The notes under the pieces were generated by a model. The model saw only the letters and a list, made by a program, of their open reading frames with translations. It did not search any database and was not told the DNA's origin. Source: Eubacteriales bacterium (GTDB lineage Bacteria; Bacillota; Clostridia; Lachnospirales; Lachnospiraceae). Taken from it: 64,000 nucleotides of DNA. The stretch covers positions 1-64,000 of the forward strand of contig JAUNAK010000001.1 in assembly GCA_030527665.1 (NCBI GenBank), written 5' to 3'. Each line of letters begins with the position of its first letter. The first letter of the stretch is position 1. Both the position numbers and the translations under genes were made by a program. This document shows positions 43,947 to 52,091 of this stretch, piece by piece.

Positions 43947-45536
43947 TTACCGGTTCCGGAAGCTGTATCCATAGCTTTGCTCGACAGTAAACCTCTTTTT
44001 TCCGGCATCCAGTGTCCATGCCATCGCCAAAGCATCCACGCATGCATCCAGCCGAAATTCCGTTCTTCCTTCCGTCGTGCGCATATTGATCTCCGTCAGA
44101 TCCATAACCGCCTCTGTCAGCTGCCGGGTTCCCTTTTCAATCAACAGCATTCCCAGATAGGAACGATAATTCATTCCCGTATCCGCACTATGCCGGCAGG
44201 ATCTTCCGATCCCGTTCAGGTCGATCAGTGCATACAGCGGCAGCTGCCAGTCATCTGCGTTTTTCAGAAGAGGAATCTCTCCGTTATCCAGAAGCAGTGT
44301 CTGCAGATCCAGGATCGACTCTCCCCAGGCCCACGCCAGAAGAACAGCTGCAGAGATCTCCGGAACCAGCTCCGGACTCAGCAGAAATACACTGATTCCA
44401 ACGGCAAGCTCTTCGACTTCTGCCTGCTTTTCCGAATCGGACAGCAGATACATCAGATTCGATGCCTCCCGGATTGCCAGAAGCCTGTGCAGTACGAGAC
44501 GAAGATTTTCCATGTCACTGTATTTTCCGCAGATCGCATATTCCAGCTGGTACTGCAGTCCGCTTTCCCCGGGTCCGCCGGTATAGCAGGGATAATGCTC
44601 CATCAGGTACTTCTGAAGATACAGCCGCTCATTCCCCTTCTGCCATCCCTCCGGTTCCATTCCGATCCCATAGCTGCATGTTCGGTCACTTACCGGAACG
44701 ATCCCGTTCAGAGAAGCCTGCGAAAGCTTCCCTTCATTTCCGAGAACCGTCCACAGAATGCCGTTCTTCTTATAGGCCTGTACATAATCGGCCGGATTGC
44801 TTTCAATCGGAACAATGTCGTTCAGCGCTTCCTCATCCAACGTTTCGATCCCGCTGTCCTGAAACAATGCGCAGATCGTATCGACCGTTATCTCCTCCCG
44901 TTTTCTTTCCAGAAGCTGTTCCAGAGAGTAGGAAGCAGCCAGCTGCAAGGCCTCGCCTATTCCCGCCCCGGATCCTGTTTCGGCTTCCATGATCTCACAG
45001 ACCTGTCTGGCAACGGCTTCCCCGTTCAGGTCGGTAGCCAGAACCATTCCTTTCAGCTGCCGTCCGCCTTCCGCTTCCCGGATCGTGACCGGACTTCTTC
45101 CTCCGCTTGATTCCGGATGCAGACTGTACCCGGCCTCTGTACATACCTCTTCCAGCAATGCTCCCGGCTGAAATTCCGAAGTCCCGTATCCCCCGTCTAC
45201 AAACAGCAGTCCGTATTTCCTGTACAGATCTCTGTCATACTGCGCAAATACCGAAAACAGTCCCTGCTGGGTTCCGCTCAGAATCATACACCTGCCGACA
45301 GCTGTCTGAAGAGAAGTAACCGCTGTACCGATCAGAATGATCATAACCAGAAGAAGCATACTGACAAAAACGGTGATGCCGCCTTCCGAAAGCCGTATCT
45401 GTTCTTTCCGGAACCGTGTTCCATTGTCCGGAAACTTTGCATTGTCTTTCCCGTAATGCATTTCAGTTATCAAAGCCATCTGTTTTTTCTTCTGCATCTG
45501 CATTTTGCATAGATGCTTAAAACTGCTCCTTATCAT
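43947..45536 (-). CDS. DUF5702-type TadG-like pilus protein
   Basis: The 529-aa product has a cytoplasmic N-tail, one membrane span (ITVFVSMLLLVMIILIGTAV, residues ~54-73), then a large extracytoplasmic domain. After the span it reads GRCMILSGTQQGLFSVFAQY, DRDLYRKYGLLFVDGGYG. Such proteins accompany Tad-like clusters in Clostridia in the place of TadG. The start is uncertain: the ATG at 45536 follows AGGGGA by only 2 bases and the upstream pilin stop by 4. Confidence 0.7.
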   Translation of the reverse strand: MIRSSFKHLCKMQMQKKKQMALITEMHYGKDNAKFPDNGTRFRKEQIRLSEGGITVFVSMLLLVMIILIGTAVTSLQTAVGRCMILSGTQQGLFSVFAQYDRDLYRKYGLLFVDGGYGTSEFQPGALLEEVCTEAGYSLHPESSGGRSPVTIREAEGGRQLKGMVLATDLNGEAVARQVCEIMEAETGSGAGIGEALQLAASYSLEQLLERKREEITVDTICALFQDSGIETLDEEALNDIVPIESNPADYVQAYKKNGILWTVLGNEGKLSQASLNGIVPVSDRTCSYGIGMEPEGWQKGNERLYLQKYLMEHYPCYTGGPGESGLQYQLEYAICGKYSDMENLRLVLHRLLAIREASNLMYLLSDSEKQAEVEELAVGISVFLLSPELVPEISAAVLLAWAWGESILDLQTLLLDNGEIPLLKNADDWQLPLYALIDLNGIGRSCRHSADTGMNYRSYLGMLLIEKGTRQLTEAVMDLTEINMRTTEGRTEFRLDACVDALAMAWTLDAGKKRFTVEQSYGYSFRNR

Positions 45537-45540
45537 TCCC

Positions 45541-45762
45541 CTAGATACTGTTGCTCTGGCTGGTGATCTTGTTCAGGATGTTGGTTACCAGAGACGTCAG
45601 CTGCGTTTTGAAAATGATGACCAGAGATATCAGAACCACGATGATCAATACGATTTCCACCACACTGACTGCATCTTCCTCTACCAGAAACTGTTTTCCT
45701 TCTTCCTTCCATGCCTGCATAACATTCTGCTGTTCTGTTTTTCCATTTTCCTTATTTTTCAT
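45541..45762 (-). CDS. Flp-type pilin
   Basis: The 73-aa product has a hydrophilic leader, then VEEDAVSVVEIVLIIVVLIS and a short polar tail. If cleaved after the Ala of EEDA, Glu falls at position +5 of the mature protein, as in type IVb Flp pilins, although the usual residue before the cut is Gly. GGAGCAGGTGGG precedes the ATG at 45762. It is placed between tadC and the TadG-like gene, as a major pilin should be. Confidence 0.8.
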   Translation of the reverse strand: MKNKENGKTEQQNVMQAWKEEGKQFLVEEDAVSVVEIVLIIVVLISLVIIFKTQLTSLVTNILNKITSQSNSI

Positions 45763-45876
45763 CCCACCTGCTCCTTTCCTGAGGTTGCAGCTCTGCAACT
45801 TCACGCTGTTCCGATTGAGGCTGAACCTTTGTCTGTTTATTCCCATGGACACGACAGTCCCCATCCGGCAACCCTC

Positions 45877-47097
45877 TCAGAACGACAGCATGGCCGGTAC
45901 CATGATCACGATCAGCACAACGAGAAGCATCAATCCCATGGGGAAGATCATCCGCACTGCCGTTTTATCACCTTCGATCCTTGCCCTTCGTTTCCGGTTC
46001 TCGAATGCATCTCTGGCTTCCTGTTCCAGCAGAAGAGACAGCCGGCTTCCGCCTTTTTTCTGACTCTGCACCAGAAGCAGCGCCAGTTTTTTATACTCGG
46101 CCGTACCGCAGCGTTCTCCAAACCGAAGGTAGGCATCCGCCTCTGTCATACCGTTTTCCATCTCCTGCCGGCAGCGTTCCACCTCTGCATGCTGAGGAGC
46201 CAGTTTCTCCATTGCCTTTCTGAGACTGAGTCCGGCTGCAAGAAAGAGCTGCAGCTGACTTACCAGATTCGGATACATCCGCAGTAACTCCTGCTTTCTC
46301 TTTTCTTCTTCCTTTTTCTGATTTTCTTTTTTCAGCAGCACCAGCAGGATTCCGGTAAGCAGGATCAACATGCACAGAAAGCTTCCTCTCTGTTCCTTCT
46401 TTTCATACCAGATCAGCGATCTTCCTTTTACCTCTGCCGGCAGTACCCTGCTCTGTCCGTTGTTTTCTGCATTTTGTTCTTCAAAAACCTGCTGCACCGC
46501 TGCAGCGAAGGCTTCCGGCTCCTTTGAGGGATATACCCGCAGCTGTCTTCGATATTCCAGCTCCGCATCCTGCAGATAAAGCCTTGCCATTATGCCTGTC
46601 ACCGATCCGCTTTCCGGGATTCCTGTTCCGATCGTCCCGTCCCAGGAGATCAGCTCCGGATCCTCCGACAGCCACTGCACCGCAATTTCGGAATCCTCCG
46701 CTTCCAGGGATACCGGGAAATGCAGATTCCACTCGACCCTCTCAAAGGATGCATTCTTCCCGAGAACCACCGTATCCAGTCGATCCGCAGCAGCCTCTAG
46801 CCTCTGCATCGCTTCTTCACGGGAATATGTCCCGGTATCCAGCTTCAGGCGTATCCTATGTGACTCCATCGCCTGATCGACTGCTTCCAGTTCCACCTGT
46901 CCGGTTCCGTCGGCCGCATCCGTACGGATCTGCCGGATCTCCGTTCTTCCTCCGTTCACATTCTCCGTATATATACATACAAACATCATAGAGGCTGCTG
47001 CCAGAAGAGGAACCATTGCTTTTATTGACAAGCCCCCGCTTTTATACAGATAGATCAGTACTGCGCCGGTCACTGCCGGCAGCAAAAGTGCTGTCAT
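45877..47097 (-). CDS. TadC-like type II secretion F-domain platform protein
   Basis: The 406-aa product has two N-terminal spans, a ~200-residue extracytoplasmic insert, and a C-terminal T2SSF domain (YPNLVSQLQLFLAAGLSLRK; GERCGTAEYKKLALLLVQSQ) ending in a final span. The insert between the N-terminal spans and T2SSF is larger than in proteobacterial TadC. It starts 2 bases after tadB. Confidence 0.85.
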   Translation of the reverse strand: MTALLLPAVTGAVLIYLYKSGGLSIKAMVPLLAAASMMFVCIYTENVNGGRTEIRQIRTDAADGTGQVELEAVDQAMESHRIRLKLDTGTYSREEAMQRLEAAADRLDTVVLGKNASFERVEWNLHFPVSLEAEDSEIAVQWLSEDPELISWDGTIGTGIPESGSVTGIMARLYLQDAELEYRRQLRVYPSKEPEAFAAAVQQVFEEQNAENNGQSRVLPAEVKGRSLIWYEKKEQRGSFLCMLILLTGILLVLLKKENQKKEEEKRKQELLRMYPNLVSQLQLFLAAGLSLRKAMEKLAPQHAEVERCRQEMENGMTEADAYLRFGERCGTAEYKKLALLLVQSQKKGGSRLSLLLEQEARDAFENRKRRARIEGDKTAVRMIFPMGLMLLVVLIVIMVPAMLSF

Positions 47098-47099
47098 TT

Positions 47100-47894
47100 C
47101 TACACCTCTGTTTTTTCCGTCATTTTTCTTCCCCAGAAAAATGCACTCAGATACAAAGCCAGACAGCCGGTCATCACCAGGATCCCGACCGTATTTCCGT
47201 ACAGCAGATCCAGAAAGCCGGTAAAGGTAAGCCGGAGATATACCAGTATGGCTGCCGGCATGATACTCATGATGGTCTGCTCGTAACGCCCGGAGGCAAT
47301 CACCGCATCAATTTCCTTCTCTGTATCGATCTTCTCACTGATAGTTCTCCAGGTACTCTGCAGAACAGCTCCCATATCCCCGCCTGTACGCTTTGCAATC
47401 AGGATCACAACAGCAAAATTCCGGATATCTTCATCTCCGGAACGCCTGCCCAGATCCCAGAACAGCTGCTCCACCGTTTTCTGCAGTTCCATCTTCTTCC
47501 GTATTTCCTTCAGTTCTCTGCACAGAATATCCTCCTTTCCGTATAGCTTTTCCAGATCCGCTGCCGCCTGCCTGATCGCATTTTCCAGTGCATAGCCGGC
47601 AAGCATGGAGGTGTGCAGGGAAGACAAAAAATCCCGAAAATGATAATTCAGAATCTTTTTTCTCTCCCTGATCCGGGACTTCCGAAGCAATACAAGCGTC
47701 AGGACCAGGATCCCGGCACCTGCCGGCCATGCATACAGAGAAGAGTAGCAGATCCAGACCGTAAAACTGCCCAGGATTCCTCCGATGACAATTCCTTTTG
47801 CAATTTCCGCACCCGTAAGGCGATAGCGGTTATAATCCTCCGGCACTGCCTGTTCTCTCTGCTTTTTTGTCTTCCTGTCTCTTTCTGCTCTCAT
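47100..47894 (-). CDS. TadB-like type II secretion F-domain platform protein
   Basis: The 264-aa product has a T2SSF domain (FRDFLSSLHTSMLAGYALEN; VILIAKRTGGDMGAVLQSTW) and four membrane spans. With TadC it forms the inner-membrane platform turned by the CpaF motor. The ATG at 47894 is preceded by GGAG at 8 bases and lies within the 3' end of the broken cpaF gene. Confidence 0.85.
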   Translation of the reverse strand: MRAERDRKTKKQREQAVPEDYNRYRLTGAEIAKGIVIGGILGSFTVWICYSSLYAWPAGAGILVLTLVLLRKSRIRERKKILNYHFRDFLSSLHTSMLAGYALENAIRQAAADLEKLYGKEDILCRELKEIRKKMELQKTVEQLFWDLGRRSGDEDIRNFAVVILIAKRTGGDMGAVLQSTWRTISEKIDTEKEIDAVIASGRYEQTIMSIMPAAILVYLRLTFTGFLDLLYGNTVGILVMTGCLALYLSAFFWGRKMTEKTEV

Positions 47895-49100
47895 ACAGCC
47901 GCTCCAGTTTCTCCCTTCTCTCCGGTTCTGCCTGCCGCCGCAGCTTTCCGGCACTGTCCCGGCAAAAAATGGTCCGGATCCGAACCTCCTCCTGTTCCAT
48001 ACCGCAGATCTCCGCGATCTCCTCTACCTGCCGCTTCCCTTCCGGATCTCTTGCCAGATGGATCAGATACTCCACACCGGAGGCGATCTGCCTTCGTATG
48101 ACAGAGATCGGAAGCACCGTTCCCATAAGGACCATCATTTCCAGCCGTCCGATCATATCCCGCACACTGTTCGCATGAGCAGTCCCTAAACTGCCGTCAT
48201 GCCCGGTATTCAACGCCACCAGAAAATCCCCTGCCTCGGCTCCGCGAATCTCTCCGACGATCAGCCGATCCGGCCGCATACGCAGTGCCGTCGTATCAGG
48301 TCACGGATCGTGATTTCCTTTGTTCCCTCCAGATTTGCATTTCTCGTTTCCATACGCACCAGATTATCCACTCCCTGGATCTGCAGCTCCGCCGTATCCT
48401 CAATGGTGATCAGTCGTTCATCGGAAGGAATACAGCCGGAAAGGGCATTCAGAAAAGTAGTCTTTCCCGTTGAAGTTCCGCCGCCTACCAGAATCGAATG
48501 ACGGCTCTCAACAAGGTCCCCCAGAAAGTCTGCCGCTTCCTCCGTCAGACTTTCCTTCTGAATAAGATCTTCCATCGTGATCGGCACTTCCGGAAAACGG
48601 CGGATCGTCAGAATCGGCCCCTCCAGAGCTACCGGACGAAGGACAACATTTACCCGGGATCCGTCCGCCAGGCGGGCATCGGCGATCGGCCTCTGTTCAT
48701 TCACGATTCGATTGCACTGCCCGCAGATCAACTGGACCACATCCTCCAGTCGTTCTTCGGAAGAAAACCCGCCGTTCCATCGGTGGATCTGCCCTGCTTT
48801 TTCATAATAGATATGCCGATATCCGTTCACCATGATCTCGGTCACCTCTGCATCATCCAGAAGCTCCTGCAGAATATCCAGCCTGCGAACCGAATAAAAC
48901 AATTCCCTTCCCAGCTGTTCCTTTTCACGAAGGGTCAGCTGCCGGGCGTATTTTCCTTCCAGAAGGATCGAATCGATCCGCTCACGAACCTCCTCATCGG
49001 TAATCTCTCCGTATTCCTCCAGCTGTTCCAGCAGAATCTCCCGCAGTTCTCTGCGAACCGTCGGATCTTCCCGGGACTTTTCTGTCTTCTTATTCCGCAC
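47830..49100 (-). pseudogene. cpaF/tadA pilus motor ATPase, split by a one-base frameshift
   Basis: Codons 1-279 (49100-48261) encode the N-terminal part with VTEIMVNGYRHIYYE, Walker A GGGTSTGKTTFLNALSG and DTAELQIQG. Translation then leaves frame inside the segment that should read DLIR-x-ALRMRPD. The rest continues in another frame (from about 48279) with RPDRLIVGEIRGAEAGDF and TGHDGSLGTAHANS, down to the stop at 47830. One base is missing near 48287-48294; there is no homopolymer or slippery site. The first frame runs into a stop after RRHCVCGRIG. The gene starts with GTG, overlapping tadZ by 11 bases. Alternatively this is a sequencing error. Confidence 0.85.
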
Positions 49101-50100
49101 GTTCTGTCTCCTTCAGCAGTGTCCGCATAGTCTCGCCAGCCTTTCCCTGCATCTGTGCTTCCAGATAATACGGACCGATCGCTTTTCCTGTTTCATAGGG
49201 AACACTGATTATCTGCACCTTCTCCTCTGCAATCCCCGCATACCGCAGACGATTTTCCGCCTGTGTACGGCTGATCGGATCTTCCTTCTCTGTCATGATA
49301 AACCGTGAACATGTCTCGATCAGTTCTTCGAAGCCCCGAAGATCACTGTCAAATTCCAGAAGGATACAGTCATATCGGCTGCTCTTCTGCAGTTCTTCCA
49401 CAAATCCCGGCCATTCCGATACAGTCATAACCTCCAGATCATCCGGATCATTTACCGGAAAAAGCAGATCCACGTTGTTCCATTTCCGCACGCAGCCGGT
49501 CAGCTGAAATGCCGTTCCTTCCCGCTTCTGCCGATATATATACAGCAGATCACTGAGTCCCTTTTGTTCCTCTTCCCCGGTATTCTCGAACAGCAAGGGA
49601 ACAACTCCGGAAAACCGTTCCAGATTGATATAGAGGACCGATTTTCTCTCGGCAAGGATCCTTGCCGCCGTCAAAGCTCCAATCGTTTTCATCCAGGGAT
49701 CCGAAATGCCCGAAACACCGATCCGTTCCCTCTTCTTCCCTGTATATACCTCGGTTCCGGTCAGCATGCGTTCGGCACTGTAGCAGTCGATCACCTCCCT
49801 GACAACACGGCCGGAGGACTGGTATTTATAGACCTTCGGATAGCTGACTTTGTTTTTCAGTTCTCCGTTTTCCGTCAGCAGTATGACAGAAGCAGCATTA
49901 ACCTGCTCCACAGCCTCACAATAGGCTCGTTCAGAGATCAGCAGAACCTCGATCGGCTTTTTCTCCGCAAATGCCAGCAGAGCATCCACGGAGGTAAACA
50001 CCTGCACCTGGAAGGGAAGACTGCGGCTTTCGCTGAGATAAGCCATGAGTTTTTCCGCATATTCATTTTCCACATCACAGACAGATAATATTTTGGGCAT
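49090..50100 (-). CDS. TadZ/CpaE-like protein with degenerate Walker motif
   Basis: The 336-aa product has a receiver-like N-terminal part (KILSVCDVENEYAEKLMAYL; VLLISERAYCEAV) and a C-terminal ParA/MinD-like part. The expected GGVGKT loop is replaced by GVSGISDPWMKTIGA. Such atypical TadZ proteins localise the Tad machine to a cell site. The ATG at 50100 follows AAGGAAGG by 8 bases; a GTG three codons earlier is less likely. Confidence 0.75.
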   Translation of the reverse strand: MPKILSVCDVENEYAEKLMAYLSESRSLPFQVQVFTSVDALLAFAEKKPIEVLLISERAYCEAVEQVNAASVILLTENGELKNKVSYPKVYKYQSSGRVVREVIDCYSAERMLTGTEVYTGKKRERIGVSGISDPWMKTIGALTAARILAERKSVLYINLERFSGVVPLLFENTGEEEQKGLSDLLYIYRQKREGTAFQLTGCVRKWNNVDLLFPVNDPDDLEVMTVSEWPGFVEELQKSSRYDCILLEFDSDLRGFEELIETCSRFIMTEKEDPISRTQAENRLRYAGIAEEKVQIISVPYETGKAIGPYYLEAQMQGKAGETMRTLLKETERAE

Positions 50101-50177
50101 CGGATTCACCTTCCTTTCTTGCCGGCCGATGCGAAATGCATCTGTCAGCGTCTTCTGCCGGGTCGGCCTCCTTCACT

Positions 50178-50741
50178 TCACTTTCCATACACACCGGCCG
50201 CATACAGCAGCACACTCAGAAATACGGGAACCGCCATATGCAGGCTCTCCCGGTGAAATCCCGGCTGCCGGTACGGGATCCGTTTCCCGCTCTTCAGGCA
50301 GTCACCGGCATATTGCTTCAGATACCGCCAGCGCTCGGCAGTTATCCCTTCATCTGTAAGGATCAGAATCGAAAGCATCGCTGCGAGAAGCAATGTCCAC
50401 CACAGACAGACAAGGATCTCCTTCCCCATATACCAGCCCAGTACGGATAAAAGCTTCACATCTCCGGCACCGATCATGCGAAGGAGCCAGAACAATCCCA
50501 GCAGCAGGATTGGAAGCAGCAGTCCCGTCATCGCATCCGATAACTGAACCGGCAGAAAGGCACCTTTTACACCACCGGCAGAGACTGCAGCTCCGTGATC
50601 TGCACCGACAAACAGCAGTCTGGTCGGAATTCCCAATAACAGAAAGACCGCCAGATACCCGTTTTCGATCTTCTGCCATCGCAGATCGGACCAGACAGCA
50701 CCTGCACAGAGCAGGATCATCATATTCACTTGTACATTCAT
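50178..50741 (-). CDS. A24 prepilin peptidase (TadV/CpaA-like)
   Basis: The product has ~187 aa and six probable spans. The catalytic aspartates are in VWSDLRWQKIENGYL and GAGDVKLLSVLGWYMG. It removes the leader of Flp and TadE prepilins. It is the first gene of the pilus cluster. The frame could extend to a TTG at 50804 but no ribosome site fits; the ATG at 50741 also lacks a clear one, so the N-terminus is uncertain. Confidence 0.8.
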   Translation of the reverse strand: MNVQVNMMILLCAGAVWSDLRWQKIENGYLAVFLLLGIPTRLLFVGADHGAAVSAGGVKGAFLPVQLSDAMTGLLLPILLLGLFWLLRMIGAGDVKLLSVLGWYMGKEILVCLWWTLLLAAMLSILILTDEGITAERWRYLKQYAGDCLKSGKRIPYRQPGFHRESLHMAVPVFLSVLLYAAGVYGK

Positions 50742-50883
50742 ATCAGGAAATAATGCCGGGACTCCGGCAGGAACGGCACAGGGCCGGTTAGAATATCGCT
50801 GCAATAGAAGCGAGAATTTCTCTTTTGCTCCTCAGATAAAACTAACTTGCAGCATTTGTTTTGTTAGATATATTATATTTTGC

Positions 50884-50912
50884 ATTATATATTGTATAAG
50901 TATATTTTTCAA
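50884..50912 (-). promoter_or_regulatory. Promoter of the Tad-like cluster
   Basis: TTGAAA (50907-50912), a 17-base spacer and TATAAT (50884-50889) lie in a very AT-rich stretch upstream of the first pilus gene. Confidence 0.7.
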
Positions 50913-51088
50913 GTCTCTTTCTTGTTTTTTTTCAATAAAAAATGCATAATGCAGTTACAATGCTTAGTGGTCATCATTTTATGACATCACGTAAATCAAA
51001 TAATCCCTATTCTCCAGACTGAAACACATGGTCAAATGTAATCTTTACATAGAACCAGATTATGAGTATTCGAAAGAAAGGTATCCTT

Positions 51089-51793
51089 ATGCCAAAGATC
51101 CGTTTAAACGAAAATGCGATAAAGATCATCGCCTGCATTTCCATGTTCATCGATCATTTTGCCGCAGCCTTTTCCATCGGCAATTTTCCGGAGCTGCTTC
51201 TCCGTTGGGTGATCGGACGTCTTGCCTTTCCGCTTTTCTGTTTTACCCTTGTGGAAGGCTTCCTTCATACCCGGAATCTTCGCAAATATCTTCTGCGGCT
51301 CATCCTTGCGGCACTTATTTCCGAAGTTCCTTTTGATCTGGTCTTTTTTCATGAGCCTTTTTATACCGGTTATCAGAACACACTGTTTACTCTGACCTGC
51401 GGTCTGCTTCTGCTGCAGCTGCTTCAGCTCATCCGGGAGCATGTCCGGACGAACAGTCCTCTGCCCCGCCTGCTCCTGTCCGCGGTATCGATCGGTGCCT
51501 TCGCTGCCGCTGCCGAGTTTCTGCACTTTGACTATGGATACTCCGGAATCCTATGTATTGCAGCCATATATATCGTACGTACCTGTTTTATCTTTCCCTT
51601 GTACATGGCAGAAGTATGGGGATGCTTTGGTCTGAATCTTCCGTATTTTACGCTTCCCTGTGCCTTTCTGGCAGTGATACCGATCTGCTTTTATACCGGG
51701 AAACGCGGCAGAAGAGATCTCAAATGGTTCTTCTATCTGTTTTATCCCTGCCATTTGCTGCTTCTGTTTCTCATACGGACAGTTTTTATATAA
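51089..51793 (+). CDS. TraX-family membrane protein
   Basis: The 234-aa product has ~8 spans and the TraX signature: KIRLNENAIKIIACISMFID followed by HFAAAF, GRLAFPLFCFTLVEGFLHT and FYLFYPCHLLLLFLIR. The F-plasmid TraX acetylates pilin, but chromosomal Firmicute members are of unknown function. Its closeness to the pilus cluster is suggestive, though the gene is divergent. AGAAAGG lies 8 bases before the ATG at 51089. Confidence 0.85.
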   Translation: MPKIRLNENAIKIIACISMFIDHFAAAFSIGNFPELLLRWVIGRLAFPLFCFTLVEGFLHTRNLRKYLLRLILAALISEVPFDLVFFHEPFYTGYQNTLFTLTCGLLLLQLLQLIREHVRTNSPLPRLLLSAVSIGAFAAAAEFLHFDYGYSGILCIAAIYIVRTCFIFPLYMAEVWGCFGLNLPYFTLPCAFLAVIPICFYTGKRGRRDLKWFFYLFYPCHLLLLFLIRTVFI

Positions 51794-51928
51794 GTAAAAC
51801 CGATTGGAGCATCCCTATCGTCTGCAGGCGGGACAGCGATCCGCCTCACTTCGAAGATGTCCTATGGAACGGGTGCTGTCCCGCTTCGAAGATGACCATA
51901 AACCTATCGTATTCCATAACACGCAAAG

Positions 51929-51977
51929 CAGAAGGAGCAGCAATTCGAAAATCCGAATTGCTGCTCCTTCTGTTTTT
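51929..51977 (+). terminator. Terminator of traX
   Basis: A 17-18 bp stem AGAAGGAGCAGCAATTCG against CGAATTGCTGCTCCTTCT is followed by GTTTTT. A second dyad, GCGGGACAGC/GCTGTCCCGC, lies at 51823-51876. No gene is seen in 51794-52091. Confidence 0.85.
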
Positions 51978-52091
51978 AAGGAACGGTTCGTTCACCGCCT
52001 GTTTTCATGGGAAATTCTGTTTACTGAATTTCTCCTTTTCATTTTCATACAGCGTTCCCATAAACGACTCCCGCTGCACCCTTTGCTTTTC

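Noticed and set aside
48261..48300. Programmed frameshift as the explanation of the cpaF break
   Set aside because: There is no slippery heptamer or stimulatory SD, and cpaF is not known to be recoded; a plain deletion or base-call error is simpler.
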